From the NCBI GenBank assembly GCA_903900155.1, contig CAIUMD010000010.1, positions 1 through 44,108 on the forward strand: DNA of 44,108 nt, read 5' to 3'. The notes below the pieces were generated by a model. The model saw only the letters and a list, made by a program, of their open reading frames with translations, was not told the DNA's origin and searched no databases. The stretch's first letter is position 1; each line of letters begins with the position of its first letter. Shown here piece after piece: positions 10,050 to 18,597 of the stretch. Origin of the DNA: an uncultured Caulobacterales bacterium. GTDB lineage: Bacteria > Pseudomonadota > Alphaproteobacteria > Caulobacterales > Caulobacteraceae. The position numbers and the translations under genes were made by a program.

Positions 10050-11762
10050 TCAGCGGAGGGCTTGGACCGCGCCGAGCACCTGGAAGTGCTCGACGATCGG
10101 TCCTAGCGCCATCGCGGGGAAGAATTGCAGGCCGCCCAGGATCAGGATCACCCCGATCAGGAGGCCGACGAACAGACCGCCGTCGGTCGGCATGGCGCCG
10201 GCGGTCGGGGCCAGCTTGGGCTTGGCGACCAGGGCGCCGGCGATGGCCAGGACGGCCACGATCGGCAGGAACCGGCCGCAGGCCATGGCGACGCCCAGCG
10301 TCACGTCCCACCAGGGGGCGTTGGCGGTCAGGCCGGCGAAGGCCGAGCCGTTGTTGGCCGTGCCGGAGACGTAGGCGTAGAGGATCTCCGACAGGCCGTG
10401 CGGACCCGAGTGCATCAGGCCCTTCAGCGCCTCGGGCAGGACGGCGGCGATCGCCGAGAAGCCCAGCATCGACAGCGGGATGATCACGACCGCCAGGATC
10501 GAGAACTGGATCTCGCGGGCCTCGATCTTCTTGCCCAGATACTCCGGGGTGCGGCCGACCATCAGGCCGGCGACGAACACCGACAGCAGGGCCATGACCA
10601 CCATGACGGCGATGCCCGAGCCGATGCCGCCCGGCAGAATTTCGCCCAGTTGCATCAGGAACATCGCGATGCCGCCGCCCAGGGGCATCAGGCTCGAATG
10701 CATGCCGTTGACCGAGCCGTTCGAGGCGCCGGTCGTGGCGGCGACCCAGGCGGCCGTGGCGGGCGCGCCGAAGCGGACCTCCTTGCCTTCCATGTTCACC
10801 GTCGTGTCGACCCTGGCCGCGACCTGGGCCGGAGCCGGTTGCGTTTCGGTGGCGTAGACGCCCGCCGCGCCGGCGAACAACAGCACGAAGGCGGCCATGA
10901 CCAGGGCGCGGACGTCCTTCTTGGCCAGGACCATGCGGCCGAAGGCGAAGAAGGCGGCCCAGCCCAGGGTGTTGATCGAGACGGCCGTGATCAGGTTGGT
11001 CAGCGGCGTGGGGTTCTCGAACGGGTGGGCCGAGTTGGCGTTGAAGATCCCGCCGCCGTTGATGCCCAGCATCTTGATGGCTTCCTGCGAGGCCACGGCG
11101 TAGAGCGAGATCTTCTGGTCGGCGCCTTCCAGCGTGTGGGCGGTGACGCCGGCCGACAGCGCCTGCGGCACGCCCAGGGCGACCAGCAGCACGGCGACCA
11201 CGAACGACAGAGGCAGCAGCACGTACAGGGTCGTGCGGGTCAGGTCGGCCCAGAAGTTGCCGACGCCCTCGCCGCGATTGGCGACGAACGCGCGGGCCAG
11301 GGCCGCCGCCACGGTCGCGCCGGTGGCGGCCGAGACGAAATTCTGCACGGTCAGCACGATCATCTGGCTGAACGTCGACATGGTCGTCTCGCCCGCATAG
11401 CTCTGCCAGTTGGTGTTGGTGACGAAGCTGATCGCGGTGTTGAACGACAGGTGCCCCGACAGGCCGGGGAAGCCCTGCGGGTTCATCGGCAACACGCCTT
11501 GCAGGCGCAGGACGGCATAGGTGATGACAAAGCCGACCAGGTTGAACGCCAGCAGCGCCAGGGCATAGGCGTGCCAGCTCTGGCTCTTCTTCGGATCGAT
11601 GCCGCAGGCGGTGTAGAACAGGGCCTCGACCGGACGCATGATCGGGTCAAGGAAGGTGCGCTCGCCGTTCCAGACGCGCGACATGAAAACGCCCAGCGGC
11701 CAGCCCACGGCGACCGCCAGGCTAAGGGTCAGGGCGATCTCCGCCCATCCTTGCCAGTTCAT
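10050..11762 (-). CDS. kdpA: KdpA, K+-binding channel-like subunit
   Basis: The protein is 570 residues, multi-spanning, of the superfamily of K+ transporters. Recognisable family segments include [15 protein letters not shown] near residue 55, the selectivity-loop region [15 protein letters not shown] around 110-125, the [20 protein letters not shown] loop around 230, and later [20 protein letters not shown] and [13 protein letters not shown]. These repeated Gly-rich loops line the K+ path. It is located in the inner membrane and passes K+ with energy from KdpB. The ATG at 11762 lies 13 bp after the kdpF stop. Confidence 0.97.
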   Translation of the reverse strand: MNWQGWAEIALTLSLAVAVGWPLGVFMSRVWNGERTFLDPIMRPVEALFYTACGIDPKKSQSWHAYALALLAFNLVGFVITYAVLRLQGVLPMNPQGFPGLSGHLSFNTAISFVTNTNWQSYAGETTMSTFSQMIVLTVQNFVSAATGATVAAALARAFVANRGEGVGNFWADLTRTTLYVLLPLSFVVAVLLVALGVPQALSAGVTAHTLEGADQKISLYAVASQEAIKMLGINGGGIFNANSAHPFENPTPLTNLITAVSINTLGWAAFFAFGRMVLAKKDVRALVMAAFVLLFAGAAGVYATETQPAPAQVAARVDTTVNMEGKEVRFGAPATAAWVAATTGASNGSVNGMHSSLMPLGGGIAMFLMQLGEILPGGIGSGIAVMVVMALLSVFVAGLMVGRTPEYLGKKIEAREIQFSILAVVIIPLSMLGFSAIAAVLPEALKGLMHSGPHGLSEILYAYVSGTANNGSAFAGLTANAPWWDVTLGVAMACGRFLPIVAVLAIAGALVAKPKLAPTAGAMPTDGGLFVGLLIGVILILGGLQFFPAMALGPIVEHFQVLGAVQALR

Positions 11763-11775
11763 TTGAGGAAATCCG

Positions 11776-11862
11776 TCAGAACTTGTCGGGTCGCATCATC
11801 GCGGCGACCATGTAGCCGGCGACCACGATGGCCCCGGCCGCCCACAGCAGGTTCACGAGCAT
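11776..11862 (-). CDS. kdpF: KdpF, small subunit of the Kdp complex
   Basis: The peptide has 28 residues: [18 protein letters not shown] is the membrane helix and the tail is MRPDKF, the Pro-(Glu/Asp)-Lys-Phe ending typical of KdpF. E. coli KdpF is 29 residues and stabilises the KdpABC complex in the membrane. The gene starts 2 bp after the stop of another microprotein gene and ends 13 bp before kdpA. It is easily missed by gene callers because of its length. Confidence 0.88.
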   Translation of the reverse strand: MLVNLLWAAGAIVVAGYMVAAMMRPDKF

Positions 11863-11864
11863 GG

Positions 11865-11948
11865 TCACACGCGCCTCAGCGCGGCGACGAATGCGCCGAA
11901 CAGGGCGAACAGGCCCAAGGCCAGCGCCCCGTAGAGAAGATCAGCCAT
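11865..11948 (-). CDS. 27-residue membrane microprotein, first gene of the kdp operon
   Basis: An ATG at 11948 follows an excellent ribosome-binding site (AAAGGAGG, about 5-6 bp spacing). The peptide starts MADLLYGALALGLFALFGAF and ends with a short positively charged ALRRV, giving one membrane helix with a cytoplasmic basic end. The stop is 2 bp before the kdpF ATG, so the two are probably translationally coupled. The strong ribosome-binding site and promoter-proximal position argue for real expression. It could be a second KdpF-like subunit or a regulator of the pump. I do not recognise a named family. Confidence 0.7.
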   Translation of the reverse strand: MADLLYGALALGLFALFGAFVAALRRV

Positions 11949-11982
11949 AACGGCCTCCTTTGGTGTCGGAGGCCAGGGACCA

Positions 11983-12038
11983 TTTATGGGCGTAAGGGCT
12001 CTATGTCGAAGCTGAGCCGCCGCATAAGGGCGGCATAA
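11983..12038 (-). promoter_or_regulatory. kdp promoter with tandem KdpE-like repeat
   Basis: On the minus strand two TTATGC units (12038-12033 and 12027-12022) lie exactly 11 bp apart, as OmpR/PhoB-family dimers require. They are followed after 11 bp by a -35-like TTCGAC (12010-12005), a 16-bp spacer and a -10-like CATAAA (11988-11983). The first start codon of the operon is at 11948. This layout suits activation by KdpE from just upstream of the -35. Binding itself is inferred. Confidence 0.6.
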
Positions 12039-12046
12039 AGATCGCT

Positions 12047-12253
12047 CTAGGCGGCGACGCGGGCGTCCAGCTTGGCCAGCTTGATCATGATCCGGTCCAA
12101 GGTGGAGCGCTTGACGGGCTTGCCGTCGCGCAGCTTGGTCCAGGTGGTCTCGCTGATGGCGTAGCAGTCAAACAGGTGCTCGCGTGTCACCGCGGGCAAC
12201 CGCGATCGCAGGCGCTGGAAGACTTCTCGGGAAATGGTGACGGTTTCAGCCAT
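12047..12253 (-). CDS. 68-residue protein with a helix-turn-helix-like segment
   Basis: The ATG is at 12253. The central part (about residues 30-60: [20 protein letters not shown] followed by a predicted helix) resembles a compact Xre-type HTH, in which a short first helix, a turn and a recognition helix with W and K residues are followed by RSTLDRI. There is no membrane segment. It lies just upstream of, and codirectional with, the kdp promoter (about 100 bp to the first microprotein), so it could be a local regulator. Read-through into kdp is also possible, as no strong terminator is seen between them. The function is not known. Confidence 0.65.
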   Translation of the reverse strand: MAETVTISREVFQRLRSRLPAVTREHLFDCYAISETTWTKLRDGKPVKRSTLDRIMIKLAKLDARVAA

Positions 12254-12455
12254 GTGAGGTCTGTCAGTGACGCACGGGAAGGTGACTCTACCGCGTCCCT
12301 ATGACGGTGTTGTTGGACGAGCTTATTTCAACGCTGTTACGTACAGCCAGGTTTTCGACAAACTTGGGCGAACTTGCGATCGAGGCGAACATGCGCCTCG
12401 TCCACGGGCTCCTTGTCATGACGATCGGCTGGCGACTTTCCGTCGCTCGGAGGAC
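12254..12455. other. Intergenic region with a small hairpin
   Basis: This stretch between two minus-strand genes is AT-richer in 12290-12370. It contains a perfect 7-bp hairpin (cgaggcg at 12381-12387 and cgcctcg at 12394-12400). There is no T-run, so it is not a clear terminator for the rlpA-to-hydrolase gene set ending at 12456. The promoter of the 68-residue protein must lie here. Confidence 0.4.
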
Positions 12456-13259
12456 CTAAAGCGTAAAGCGCATGCCATCATAGGCCGCCTCGACACCGGG
12501 CGGTAGCCTCGCGGTCAGGGCGTTGTAGTCCAGGTCGATATGCAGGTTGGTCAGGATGGCCCGGCGCGGCTTGGCCTTGGCGATCCATTCCAGCGCCAGC
12601 TCGACATGGGCGTGGGTCGGATGCGGCGTCCAGCGCAGGGCGTCGACGATCCAGACGTCCAGGTCGGCCAGGTCCGCCCAGCTGCCGTCGGGGATCGCCC
12701 GCACGTCGGGGGTGTAGGCCACGCCGCCGAAACGATAGCCGACGGCGCGGATCTCGCCGTGGTCGACATCGAAGGTGTGGACGGGGATCGCACCGCTGGG
12801 GCCGTCGATCTGGAAGTCCTCGCCCAGCGGCGGGATCAGGCGCGGCTCCAGGATCGCCGGATAGCCCCCGAGCGTCTTGAAGACGTACTCGAAACGGGTC
12901 AGCAGGCCGTCATGCGTGGCCTGGTCCATCCAGGTCGGGATGCGCTGGCGCTGGTTCAGGAAGAACGGCCGCAGGTCGTCGATGCCGTGGGCCTGGTCAG
13001 CGTGGTCGTGGGTATACAGCGCCGCATCGACCCGCTTCACGCCCGCCGCGGCGGTCTGCAGGCGCAGGTCCGGCGAGGTGTCGACGACGACGGTGGTCTC
13101 GTGCTGAGGCCCCTGCCCCAACCGCCGCACCAGCATCGAGCAGCGTGAGCGGTGGTTCTTGGGCTCGGCCGGATCACAATCGCCCCAATTGCCGTCGGCG
13201 CGCGGAACGCCGCCGGAGGAGCCGGAGCCCAGGATCGTGAACTCCAGCGGTCCGGTCAT
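12456..13259 (-). CDS. PhnP-like metallo-beta-lactamase-fold hydrolase
   Basis: The protein is 267 residues. The metal motif THDHADQAHG lies near residue 90, with further ligand candidates in DVDHGE and in the late LTNLHIDLDY. The N-terminal LGSGSSGGVPR segment is typical of the PhnP/tRNase Z-like branch of the MBL fold. Relatives cleave cyclic phosphodiesters such as 5-phosphoribosyl 1,2-cyclic phosphate, but no phn genes are nearby, so the substrate here is open. Its ATG overlaps the tatD stop by 4 bp (ATGA). It is the last gene of the tmk-holB-tatD set, an arrangement that I recall as common in alphaproteobacteria. Confidence 0.85.
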   Translation of the reverse strand: MTGPLEFTILGSGSSGGVPRADGNWGDCDPAEPKNHRSRCSMLVRRLGQGPQHETTVVVDTSPDLRLQTAAAGVKRVDAALYTHDHADQAHGIDDLRPFFLNQRQRIPTWMDQATHDGLLTRFEYVFKTLGGYPAILEPRLIPPLGEDFQIDGPSGAIPVHTFDVDHGEIRAVGYRFGGVAYTPDVRAIPDGSWADLADLDVWIVDALRWTPHPTHAHVELALEWIAKAKPRRAILTNLHIDLDYNALTARLPPGVEAAYDGMRFTL

Positions 13260-14035
13260 GGACGGGGGATCCGGTCGAACAGGTTGAAGAAGGCGTCCTC
13301 GGTCCGCTGTTCGGTGTCGGCCCGGCTCCAGCCGCGAATCTCGGCCAGCTTGTCGTAGATATGCGGCAGATATGACGGCTCGTTGCGGCGGCCGCGCATC
13401 GGCACGGGGGCCAGGTACGGGCAGTCGGTCTCGACGATGATCCGGTCGGCCGGCATGTCGCGGATCACCGCCCGCACGTCCTCGGCCTGCTTGAAGGTGG
13501 CTATCCCCGAGACCGAGAACCAGGCGCCCAGGGCGGCCGCGCGCGCGGCCAGCTCGGCCCCGCTGGTGTAGCAGTGCATCAGGATCTTGAAGGCCCCGGC
13601 CGCGTGCTCCTCCTCGAGGATCTGGCCCATGACCTCGTCGGCTTCGCGGGTGTGCAGCACCAGCGGCAAGCCGCTCTCGCGGGCGGCGACACAGTGCTGG
13701 CGGAACACGGCCGCTTGCACGTCGCGCGGCGACAGGTCGTAGTGGAAGTCCAGGCCGCACTCGCCGATGCCGATGACGCGCGGACGCTGGGCCAGCTCGA
13801 CCAGGCGCGCGGCGGTCAGGTCGGGGTCTTCCTTGGACTCGTGGGGGTGCGTGCCGACGGTGCACCATATGTCCGGCTCGGCCATGGCGATCGCGTGTAC
13901 GGCCTCGAACGCGCTGACCTTGTCACAGATGGTCACCATCAGGGCGATGCCGGCCTCTCGGGCGCGGGCGATGACGGCGTCCTTGTCCTCGGCGAACTGA
14001 GGCGCGTGCAGATTCACATGGCTGTCGATGAGCAT
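13256..14035 (-). CDS. tatD: TatD-family metal-dependent deoxyribonuclease
   Basis: The protein is 259 residues, a TIM-barrel hydrolase. The start MLIDSHVNL matches the family N-terminus, so the ATG at 14035 is preferred over a TTG at 14044 that overlaps the holB stop. Metal-site segments are present in order: IDSHVNLH, IGECGLDFHYD (Glu ligand), PLVLHTREAD, MHCYTSG and VETDCPYLAP (Asp). TatD proteins are Mg2+-dependent 3'-5' DNases linked to DNA repair or degradation. The gene lies between holB and the MBL hydrolase with near-zero spacing. Confidence 0.9.
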   Translation of the reverse strand: MLIDSHVNLHAPQFAEDKDAVIARAREAGIALMVTICDKVSAFEAVHAIAMAEPDIWCTVGTHPHESKEDPDLTAARLVELAQRPRVIGIGECGLDFHYDLSPRDVQAAVFRQHCVAARESGLPLVLHTREADEVMGQILEEEHAAGAFKILMHCYTSGAELAARAAALGAWFSVSGIATFKQAEDVRAVIRDMPADRIIVETDCPYLAPVPMRGRRNEPSYLPHIYDKLAEIRGWSRADTEQRTEDAFFNLFDRIPRP

Positions 14036-14040
14036 GCCGC

Positions 14041-15042
14041 TCAAATCGGCGTCTTGGCCGCCGCGCGCAAGTCCGAGATGACGCTCCAGAAGGCGTCGGC
14101 GCGATCCAGGTTCACCGCCTCGACCTCGCCGGACACCCTGGACAGCCGCTCCCAGGCCGCCGCCCAGCGGTCCAGGCCCGGCGATTGCCTGCCGTCGGCG
14201 GCGACTTGCGTAGCGAAGATCCGCACCTGGTCGGCCAGGCGATCCATCAGGAGCTCGAAGCGCGCCATGCCTTCGGCGCCCCGGAAGGTGTCGGCCATGG
14301 CCAGCAACGCGCCCTCGTCGATCTTGGGCAGGCCGCGCAGGATCTCGTTGGCCGCGTCGTCCATCTCGATGGCCTTGGCGGCGGCCAACTGCAGCGCCTT
14401 GCCCGGCGCGCCGTGGGCCATGCGAGCCAGACGCTCGGCGTCGCGGCCCGAGACGTCGGCCATGCGCTCGACCATCTCGGCCGCGGCCGGCACGCCCGGG
14501 GCTGGCACGGCCAGGCGGCGGCAGCGCGAGCGGATGGTCGGCAGCAGCTTGCCCGGCGCGTGGCTGATCAGCAGGATCACCCCGCGCGGCGGCGGCTCCT
14601 CCAGCGTCTTCAGCACCGCGTTGGCGGCGTTGACGTTCAGGTCGTCGGCGGCGTCGATGATGGCCACCCGGTACGGCGATACGGCCGGCGTCGTCGAGAA
14701 GAACTCCGGCAGCAGACGGGCCTCGTCGACCGGGATCGACTTCCGGGCCTTGCCGTCGTCGGTCAGGCGCTCCAGCACCATCAGGTCGGGATGCGAGCGC
14801 GCGGCGACCTGGCGGCTGACCGTATCGGACGGCGCCGCGCCCAGCAGGCCCAGGCTGGGCTCGGGCCGCGCGCCCAGCAGACGGCGGGCCATGCGATAGG
14901 CCAGGGTCGCCTTGCCCACGCCCTCGGGCCCCGTCAGCAGCCAGGCATGGTGCAGCCGGCCGCGATCCAGGGCGTCGATGAATGCGGCCTCGGCGGCGGA
15001 CTGGCCGTCCAATTGGTAGACGTCGCGGGGATGGGCCGGCAT
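14041..15042 (-). CDS. holB: DNA polymerase III delta-prime subunit
   Basis: The protein is 333 residues. It has an AAA+ clamp-loader fold with Walker A GPEGVGKAT (about 37-45), a LEEPPPRGVILLISH segment (sensor-1 region) and the RSRCRRL segment that follows (the SRC-type motif of clamp loaders). It is a fixed subunit of the clamp loader that opens the sliding clamp. The zinc module with four Cys seen in E. coli DnaX and delta-prime is absent here; the region after the Walker motif has no Cys. It lies 3 bp after tmk, a common pairing. Confidence 0.92.
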   Translation of the reverse strand: MPAHPRDVYQLDGQSAAEAAFIDALDRGRLHHAWLLTGPEGVGKATLAYRMARRLLGARPEPSLGLLGAAPSDTVSRQVAARSHPDLMVLERLTDDGKARKSIPVDEARLLPEFFSTTPAVSPYRVAIIDAADDLNVNAANAVLKTLEEPPPRGVILLISHAPGKLLPTIRSRCRRLAVPAPGVPAAAEMVERMADVSGRDAERLARMAHGAPGKALQLAAAKAIEMDDAANEILRGLPKIDEGALLAMADTFRGAEGMARFELLMDRLADQVRIFATQVAADGRQSPGLDRWAAAWERLSRVSGEVEAVNLDRADAFWSVISDLRAAAKTPI

Positions 15043-15045
15043 CGC

Positions 15046-15672
15046 CTAGAGATCCAGCCGCTGGGCGACCGCCTCGGCGATGGCGGCGGTCACAGCGTCA
15101 ATCTCGGCGTCGGCGTCGATGACGACGCAGCGCTCGGGCTCCTTGCGGGCGATCTCCAGATAGCCGGCGCGCAGGCGTTGATGGAACTCCAGCCCCTTGG
15201 ACTCGAACCGCGCCGCCCCGCCCCGCGCCTCGGCGCGCTGCAGGCCGACCTCGGCCGGCAAATCGAGGATCAGGGTCAGCACCGGAACCGTACTGCTCAG
15301 CACGTGCTCTTCCAGCGAGGCGATCAGGCTGGCCGGCGCGTCGCCGCCCGCGCCCTGATAGGCCCGGGTGGAATCGGCGAAGCGGTCGCACAGCACGATC
15401 TTGCCTTGCGCCAGGGCCGGACGGATCACCCGTTCCACGTGATCGCGGCGCGAGGCGTACATCAGGAGGGTCTCGGTCACCGCCGACCAGCGGTCGGCCG
15501 CGCCGTTCACCAAGAGGTCGCGAATGGCCTCGGCGCCGGGGCTGCCGCCCGGTTCGCGGGTGACGACGACGTCATGCCCGGCCGCTTGCAGCCGCTCGGC
15601 CAGGCGACGGATCTGGGTGGACTTTCCAGCCCCCTCGCCGCCTTCGAAACTGATGAAAGAACCCTGGGTCAC
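15046..15672 (-). CDS. tmk: Thymidylate kinase
   Basis: The protein is 208 residues, standard length. Motifs: P-loop FEGGEGAGKST (about 9-19), the TREPGGSPGAEAIR segment that binds dTMP, and the DRFADSTRAYQG motif. It phosphorylates dTMP to dTDP for DNA synthesis. A GTG start at 15672 is used; there is no good ATG near. It follows rlpA by 32 bp and precedes holB by 3 bp, so the set is probably cotranscribed. Confidence 0.95.
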   Translation of the reverse strand: MTQGSFISFEGGEGAGKSTQIRRLAERLQAAGHDVVVTREPGGSPGAEAIRDLLVNGAADRWSAVTETLLMYASRRDHVERVIRPALAQGKIVLCDRFADSTRAYQGAGGDAPASLIASLEEHVLSSTVPVLTLILDLPAEVGLQRAEARGGAARFESKGLEFHQRLRAGYLEIARKEPERCVVIDADAEIDAVTAAIAEAVAQRLDL

Positions 15673-15704
15673 CGGTCTCCATTCGACCGGTTTCCGACCT
15701 GTGT

Positions 15705-16709
15705 CTAGGGGCGAAGGATGGTCGCGCCCTTATAGCCCAGCGACTCCACGCGATCACGCAGGCTCCAGGCCGAGCCCTCGTCCTGGCCCGCCTGGACCGT
15801 GACGCGATAGAGCGTGCCGCTGGCGCGCTCGATGGTGTCGATCGAGGCGCGCCCCGCGCCGGCCAACTGACGCACGGCCTTCTCGGCGTTCTCGCGACTG
15901 GAGAACGAACCGGCCTGCACGCGGAAGGCCGACCTGGCCGAGGCATAGACCGGATCGGGCGGATTGATCTGCGGCGCGGCCTGCTGGATCGGCGCGCTGG
16001 CCTGGGCCCAGTCGGGCTCGGGACGCGACGGCAGGACCTGCACGCGTTGCGGCGGTTCCTGGATATCGTCGAAGCTGCGCGGCGCGTTTCGGACCGGCGG
16101 CGGAGTCGAAGCGCGAGCGTACTGGCGCTGCGGGTCGAACACGCTCTTGGACGCCGGGCCGACATATTTCACCCGCACCCGCGCCACGCCTTGCCGGTAG
16201 TAGCCCAGCTGCTGGGCGGCGGCCTTGGACAGGTCGATGACACGATCGCCGACGAACGGCCCGCGGTCGTTGACCCGCACGATCATCTTCTGGCCGGTGT
16301 CCAGGTTGGTCACCTCGACCAGGCTGGGCAACGGCAGGGTCTTATGGGCCGCCGACGGAATGTTCATGTCGAAGAGTTCGCCGTTGGCGGTGCGGCGGTT
16401 GTGGAACTGATCGCCGTACCACGAGCCGACGCCCACGACGTTGTAGTCCGGATCGGGCTTTGGATAGTACCAGATGCCGTTGATCTGATAGGGCTTCTCG
16501 GTGCCCCGCAACGGCTTGCCGTCCTTGCCCACCGTCGAGCCGGCGCGCGGCGCCGAGCCCCGCGTGGTGTCGTTACGGGCCGTGGCCGTGTAGCCGGACT
16601 TGCCGGTGCCGTACTTGGGCGTGGCGCAGGCGGTCAGACACAGGGCCGCCACGGCCATGAGGCCGATCGTGCGCAAGGTCCGCCAAGCCTGATCGATACG
16701 CTGGTTCAT
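15705..16709 (-). CDS. rlpA: RlpA-type septal ring lipoprotein (lytic transglycosylase) with SPOR domain
   Basis: The protein is 334 residues. The ATG at 16709 gives a lipoprotein signal with lipobox LTAC, the Cys being residue 27 or so. A double-psi beta-barrel follows, with the segments VGSWYGDQFHNRRTANGE and VRVNDRGPFVGDRVIDLS (catalytic Asp in NDRGP). A Pro/Gln-rich linker leads to a C-terminal SPOR domain (FRVQAGSFSSRENAEKA to the end) that binds denuded glycan at the division site. It acts in the periplasm during daughter-cell separation. It is divergent from the tRNA gene. Confidence 0.93.
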   Translation of the reverse strand: MNQRIDQAWRTLRTIGLMAVAALCLTACATPKYGTGKSGYTATARNDTTRGSAPRAGSTVGKDGKPLRGTEKPYQINGIWYYPKPDPDYNVVGVGSWYGDQFHNRRTANGELFDMNIPSAAHKTLPLPSLVEVTNLDTGQKMIVRVNDRGPFVGDRVIDLSKAAAQQLGYYRQGVARVRVKYVGPASKSVFDPQRQYARASTPPPVRNAPRSFDDIQEPPQRVQVLPSRPEPDWAQASAPIQQAAPQINPPDPVYASARSAFRVQAGSFSSRENAEKAVRQLAGAGRASIDTIERASGTLYRVTVQAGQDEGSAWSLRDRVESLGYKGATILRP

Positions 16710-16816
16710 CCGCTCAAGTGTCCAGACGGGCCCACACCCCTTCCGAGCACACATCGTCACTCGTTTGTTTTGAAGTCTGGTTAAGGGCGGAGCACGCTGA
16801 TATAGCCGCCTGCTCC

Positions 16817-16906
16817 GGACAGGTGGCCGAGTGGTTTAAGGCAGCGGTCTTGAAAACCGCCGTAGGTGGAAGCCTACCGTGGGTTCGAATCCCACCCTGT
16901 CCGCCA
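16817..16906 (+). tRNA. tRNA-Ser (anticodon TGA)
   Basis: The 90-nt gene has acceptor arms ggacagg and cctgtcc, discriminator G and an encoded CCA. The anticodon stem is gcggt/accgc with loop cttgaaa, giving anticodon TGA (reads UCA-type Ser codons). A long variable arm (around taggtggaagccta) confirms the class II serine tRNA. The T arm has gtgggttcgaatcccac. Confidence 0.97.
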
Positions 16907-16944
16907 CACTTTCGAAATCTCGGAAAAACCCTTTCAGGACAAGC

Positions 16945-17859
16945 ATGTCGGCGACTTCCACCGCGCTCTATGGCCAGGCCGATCACGACCTGGCGCCGTC
17001 CGCGCCGGACGCCGTGCAGCTGTCGCCGTTCATCGTCGGGTCGACGGATCTGGCGGCCGTGCCGGACGAATCCCTTACCGCCGTGACCGTCCGCGCCCCT
17101 GCCGGCGCGGTGGAGCGACGATTTGTCCTCGCCCAGGCATTGCGGATTCTGGCGCCCGGCGGCCGCCTGACCGCCTTCGCGCCGAAGGACCGCGGCGGCC
17201 TGCGCCTGAAGAAGGAACTCCAGGCCCTGGGCTGCGAGGTCGGCGAGAGCGCCCGGCGTCACAACCGCATCTGCCTCGTGGTCCGTCCTGCCGAGATGAC
17301 GGGCCTCAAGGAAGCGCTGGCCTCGGGCGCGCCGCGCCGGATCAGCGACGACGGTCTCTGGACCCAACCGGGCGTGTTCAGCTGGGATCGCCTGGACGCC
17401 GGCACGGGCGCCCTGCTCCAAGTCCTGCCGCCCTTCGCCGGCGTCGGCGCCGATTTCGGTTCGGGCATCGGCATCCTGGCGCTGAACGTCCTGGCCTCGC
17501 CCAAGGTGACCAAGCTGACCCTGGTCGAGCTGGACCGCCGGGCCGTCGAAGTCTCCAAGCGCAATGTCACCGATCCGCGCGCCGAGTTCGTCTGGGGCGA
17601 CGTGCGTCACGACCTTTCCGCGCTCAAGGATCTGGACTTCATCGTCAGCAATCCGCCGTTCCACGAGGGCGGCGGCGAGGACAAGACGCTGGGCCAGGCC
17701 TTCATCACCTCGGCCGCCGCCAGCTTGCGCAAAGGCGGCGTGCTCTGGATCGTCGCCAACCGCCACCTGCCTTACGAGGCGATCCTGGGCGAGAGCTTCG
17801 CCAAGGTCCGGCTGGTCGGCGAAGGCGGCGGATACAAGGTGTTCGAGGCTCGTAAGTAA
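16945..17859 (+). CDS. RsmC-like rRNA guanine-N2 methyltransferase
   Basis: The protein is 304 residues. The degenerate N-terminal half repeats the methyltransferase fold, and the C-terminal half has an SAM-binding segment GADFGSGIGILAL (about residues 170-182) and the catalytic motif SNPPFHEGG, where NPPF is the hallmark of N2-guanine or N6-adenine methylation. This two-domain design is that of RsmC/RlmG, which methylate 16S G1207 or 23S G1835. Which one applies is not decidable here. The ATG at 16945 follows AGGA. It is followed without a gap by an rRNA pseudouridine synthase gene, forming a ribosome-modification pair. Confidence 0.85.
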   Translation: MSATSTALYGQADHDLAPSAPDAVQLSPFIVGSTDLAAVPDESLTAVTVRAPAGAVERRFVLAQALRILAPGGRLTAFAPKDRGGLRLKKELQALGCEVGESARRHNRICLVVRPAEMTGLKEALASGAPRRISDDGLWTQPGVFSWDRLDAGTGALLQVLPPFAGVGADFGSGIGILALNVLASPKVTKLTLVELDRRAVEVSKRNVTDPRAEFVWGDVRHDLSALKDLDFIVSNPPFHEGGGEDKTLGQAFITSAAASLRKGGVLWIVANRHLPYEAILGESFAKVRLVGEGGGYKVFEARK

Positions 17860-18597
17860 GTGGCCAAGGCGCTGATGGCCCGGCTGGACCGGCTGCTGGC
17901 CAATCTGGGCTATGGCAGCCGCAAGGAGGTCCAGGCCCTGATCGCCGCCGGCAAGGTGGTGCTGGACGGCAAGGTTCTGAAGGACGCCGGGGCCCGCATC
18001 GCGGTCGACGCGACGCTGCCCGAGCGCATGACGATCCGCGGCGTCGCCGTCGATCCGCCGGCCCCGCTGGTGCTGGTGATGCACAAGCCGCTGGGCGTGA
18101 CCTGCTCGCACAAGGAAGACGGCCAGAAGATCTACGACCTGCTGCCGCGCCGCTGGCAGATCCGGGATCCGGGCCTGTCCACGGTCGGCCGCCTGGACAA
18201 GGAGACCAGCGGCCTGATCCTGATCACCGACGACGGCGACTTCCTGCATCGGGTGATCTCGCCCAAGCGTCACGTGCCGAAGACGTATTTGACGAGCCTT
18301 GACCGTCCGCTGGACGGTACTGAAGGCGAGATCTTCGCCGCCGGGACGCTGATGCTGGACGGCGAGGAAAAGCCGCTGCTGCCGGCCCAGTTGGACGTCG
18401 TCGACGAAAAGACCGCCCGGCTGACGATCACCGAAGGCCGCTACCACCAAGTGCGCCGCATGTTCGCCGCCGTCGGCAATCACGTGGTCACGCTGCACCG
18501 CGAGCGGATCGGCGGCCTGGTTCTGCCCGCCGACCTGGAGCCCGGTCAGTATCGCATCTTGCCGACCGCCGAGGCCGAGACGGTGTTCGATGCCTGA
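17860..18597 (+). CDS. rsuA: RsuA-type 16S rRNA pseudouridine synthase
   Basis: The protein is 245 residues. An S4 RNA-binding domain (about 7-50, RLDRLLANLGYGSRKEV) is followed by the RsuA/RluB/E/F catalytic domain with the nucleophile Asp in VGRLDKETSGLIL and the late EGRYHQVRRMFAAVGNHV motif. RsuA makes pseudouridine 516 in 16S rRNA; RluB/RluF-type specificity cannot be excluded. The GTG start directly follows the TAA of the methyltransferase gene, so translation is coupled. It overlaps the TusA-type gene by 8 bp. Confidence 0.88.
   Translation: MAKALMARLDRLLANLGYGSRKEVQALIAAGKVVLDGKVLKDAGARIAVDATLPERMTIRGVAVDPPAPLVLVMHKPLGVTCSHKEDGQKIYDLLPRRWQIRDPGLSTVGRLDKETSGLILITDDGDFLHRVISPKRHVPKTYLTSLDRPLDGTEGEIFAAGTLMLDGEEKPLLPAQLDVVDEKTARLTITEGRYHQVRRMFAAVGNHVVTLHRERIGGLVLPADLEPGQYRILPTAEAETVFDA

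Noticed and set aside
10125..12038. 637-codon plus-strand frame opposite kdpA
   Set aside because: It is a shadow of kdpA, with the same composition artefact and no ribosome-binding site.
12267..12506. 79-codon plus-strand frame in the gap before the PhnP-like gene
   Set aside because: There is no plausible ribosome-binding site, the composition is atypical, and it runs into the antisense of a real gene.
13992..14035. Missing metal ligand in the TatD-type protein (HVN rather than HxH at the N-terminus)
   Set aside because: E. coli TatD itself has a GVN-type sequence at this position, so the difference is a family feature and not a defect.
16710..16816. Promoter hexamers for tRNA-Ser (TTGAAG and GATATA)
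   Set aside because: They are 23 bp apart, and no better pair was found, so no promoter was annotated although one must exist here.
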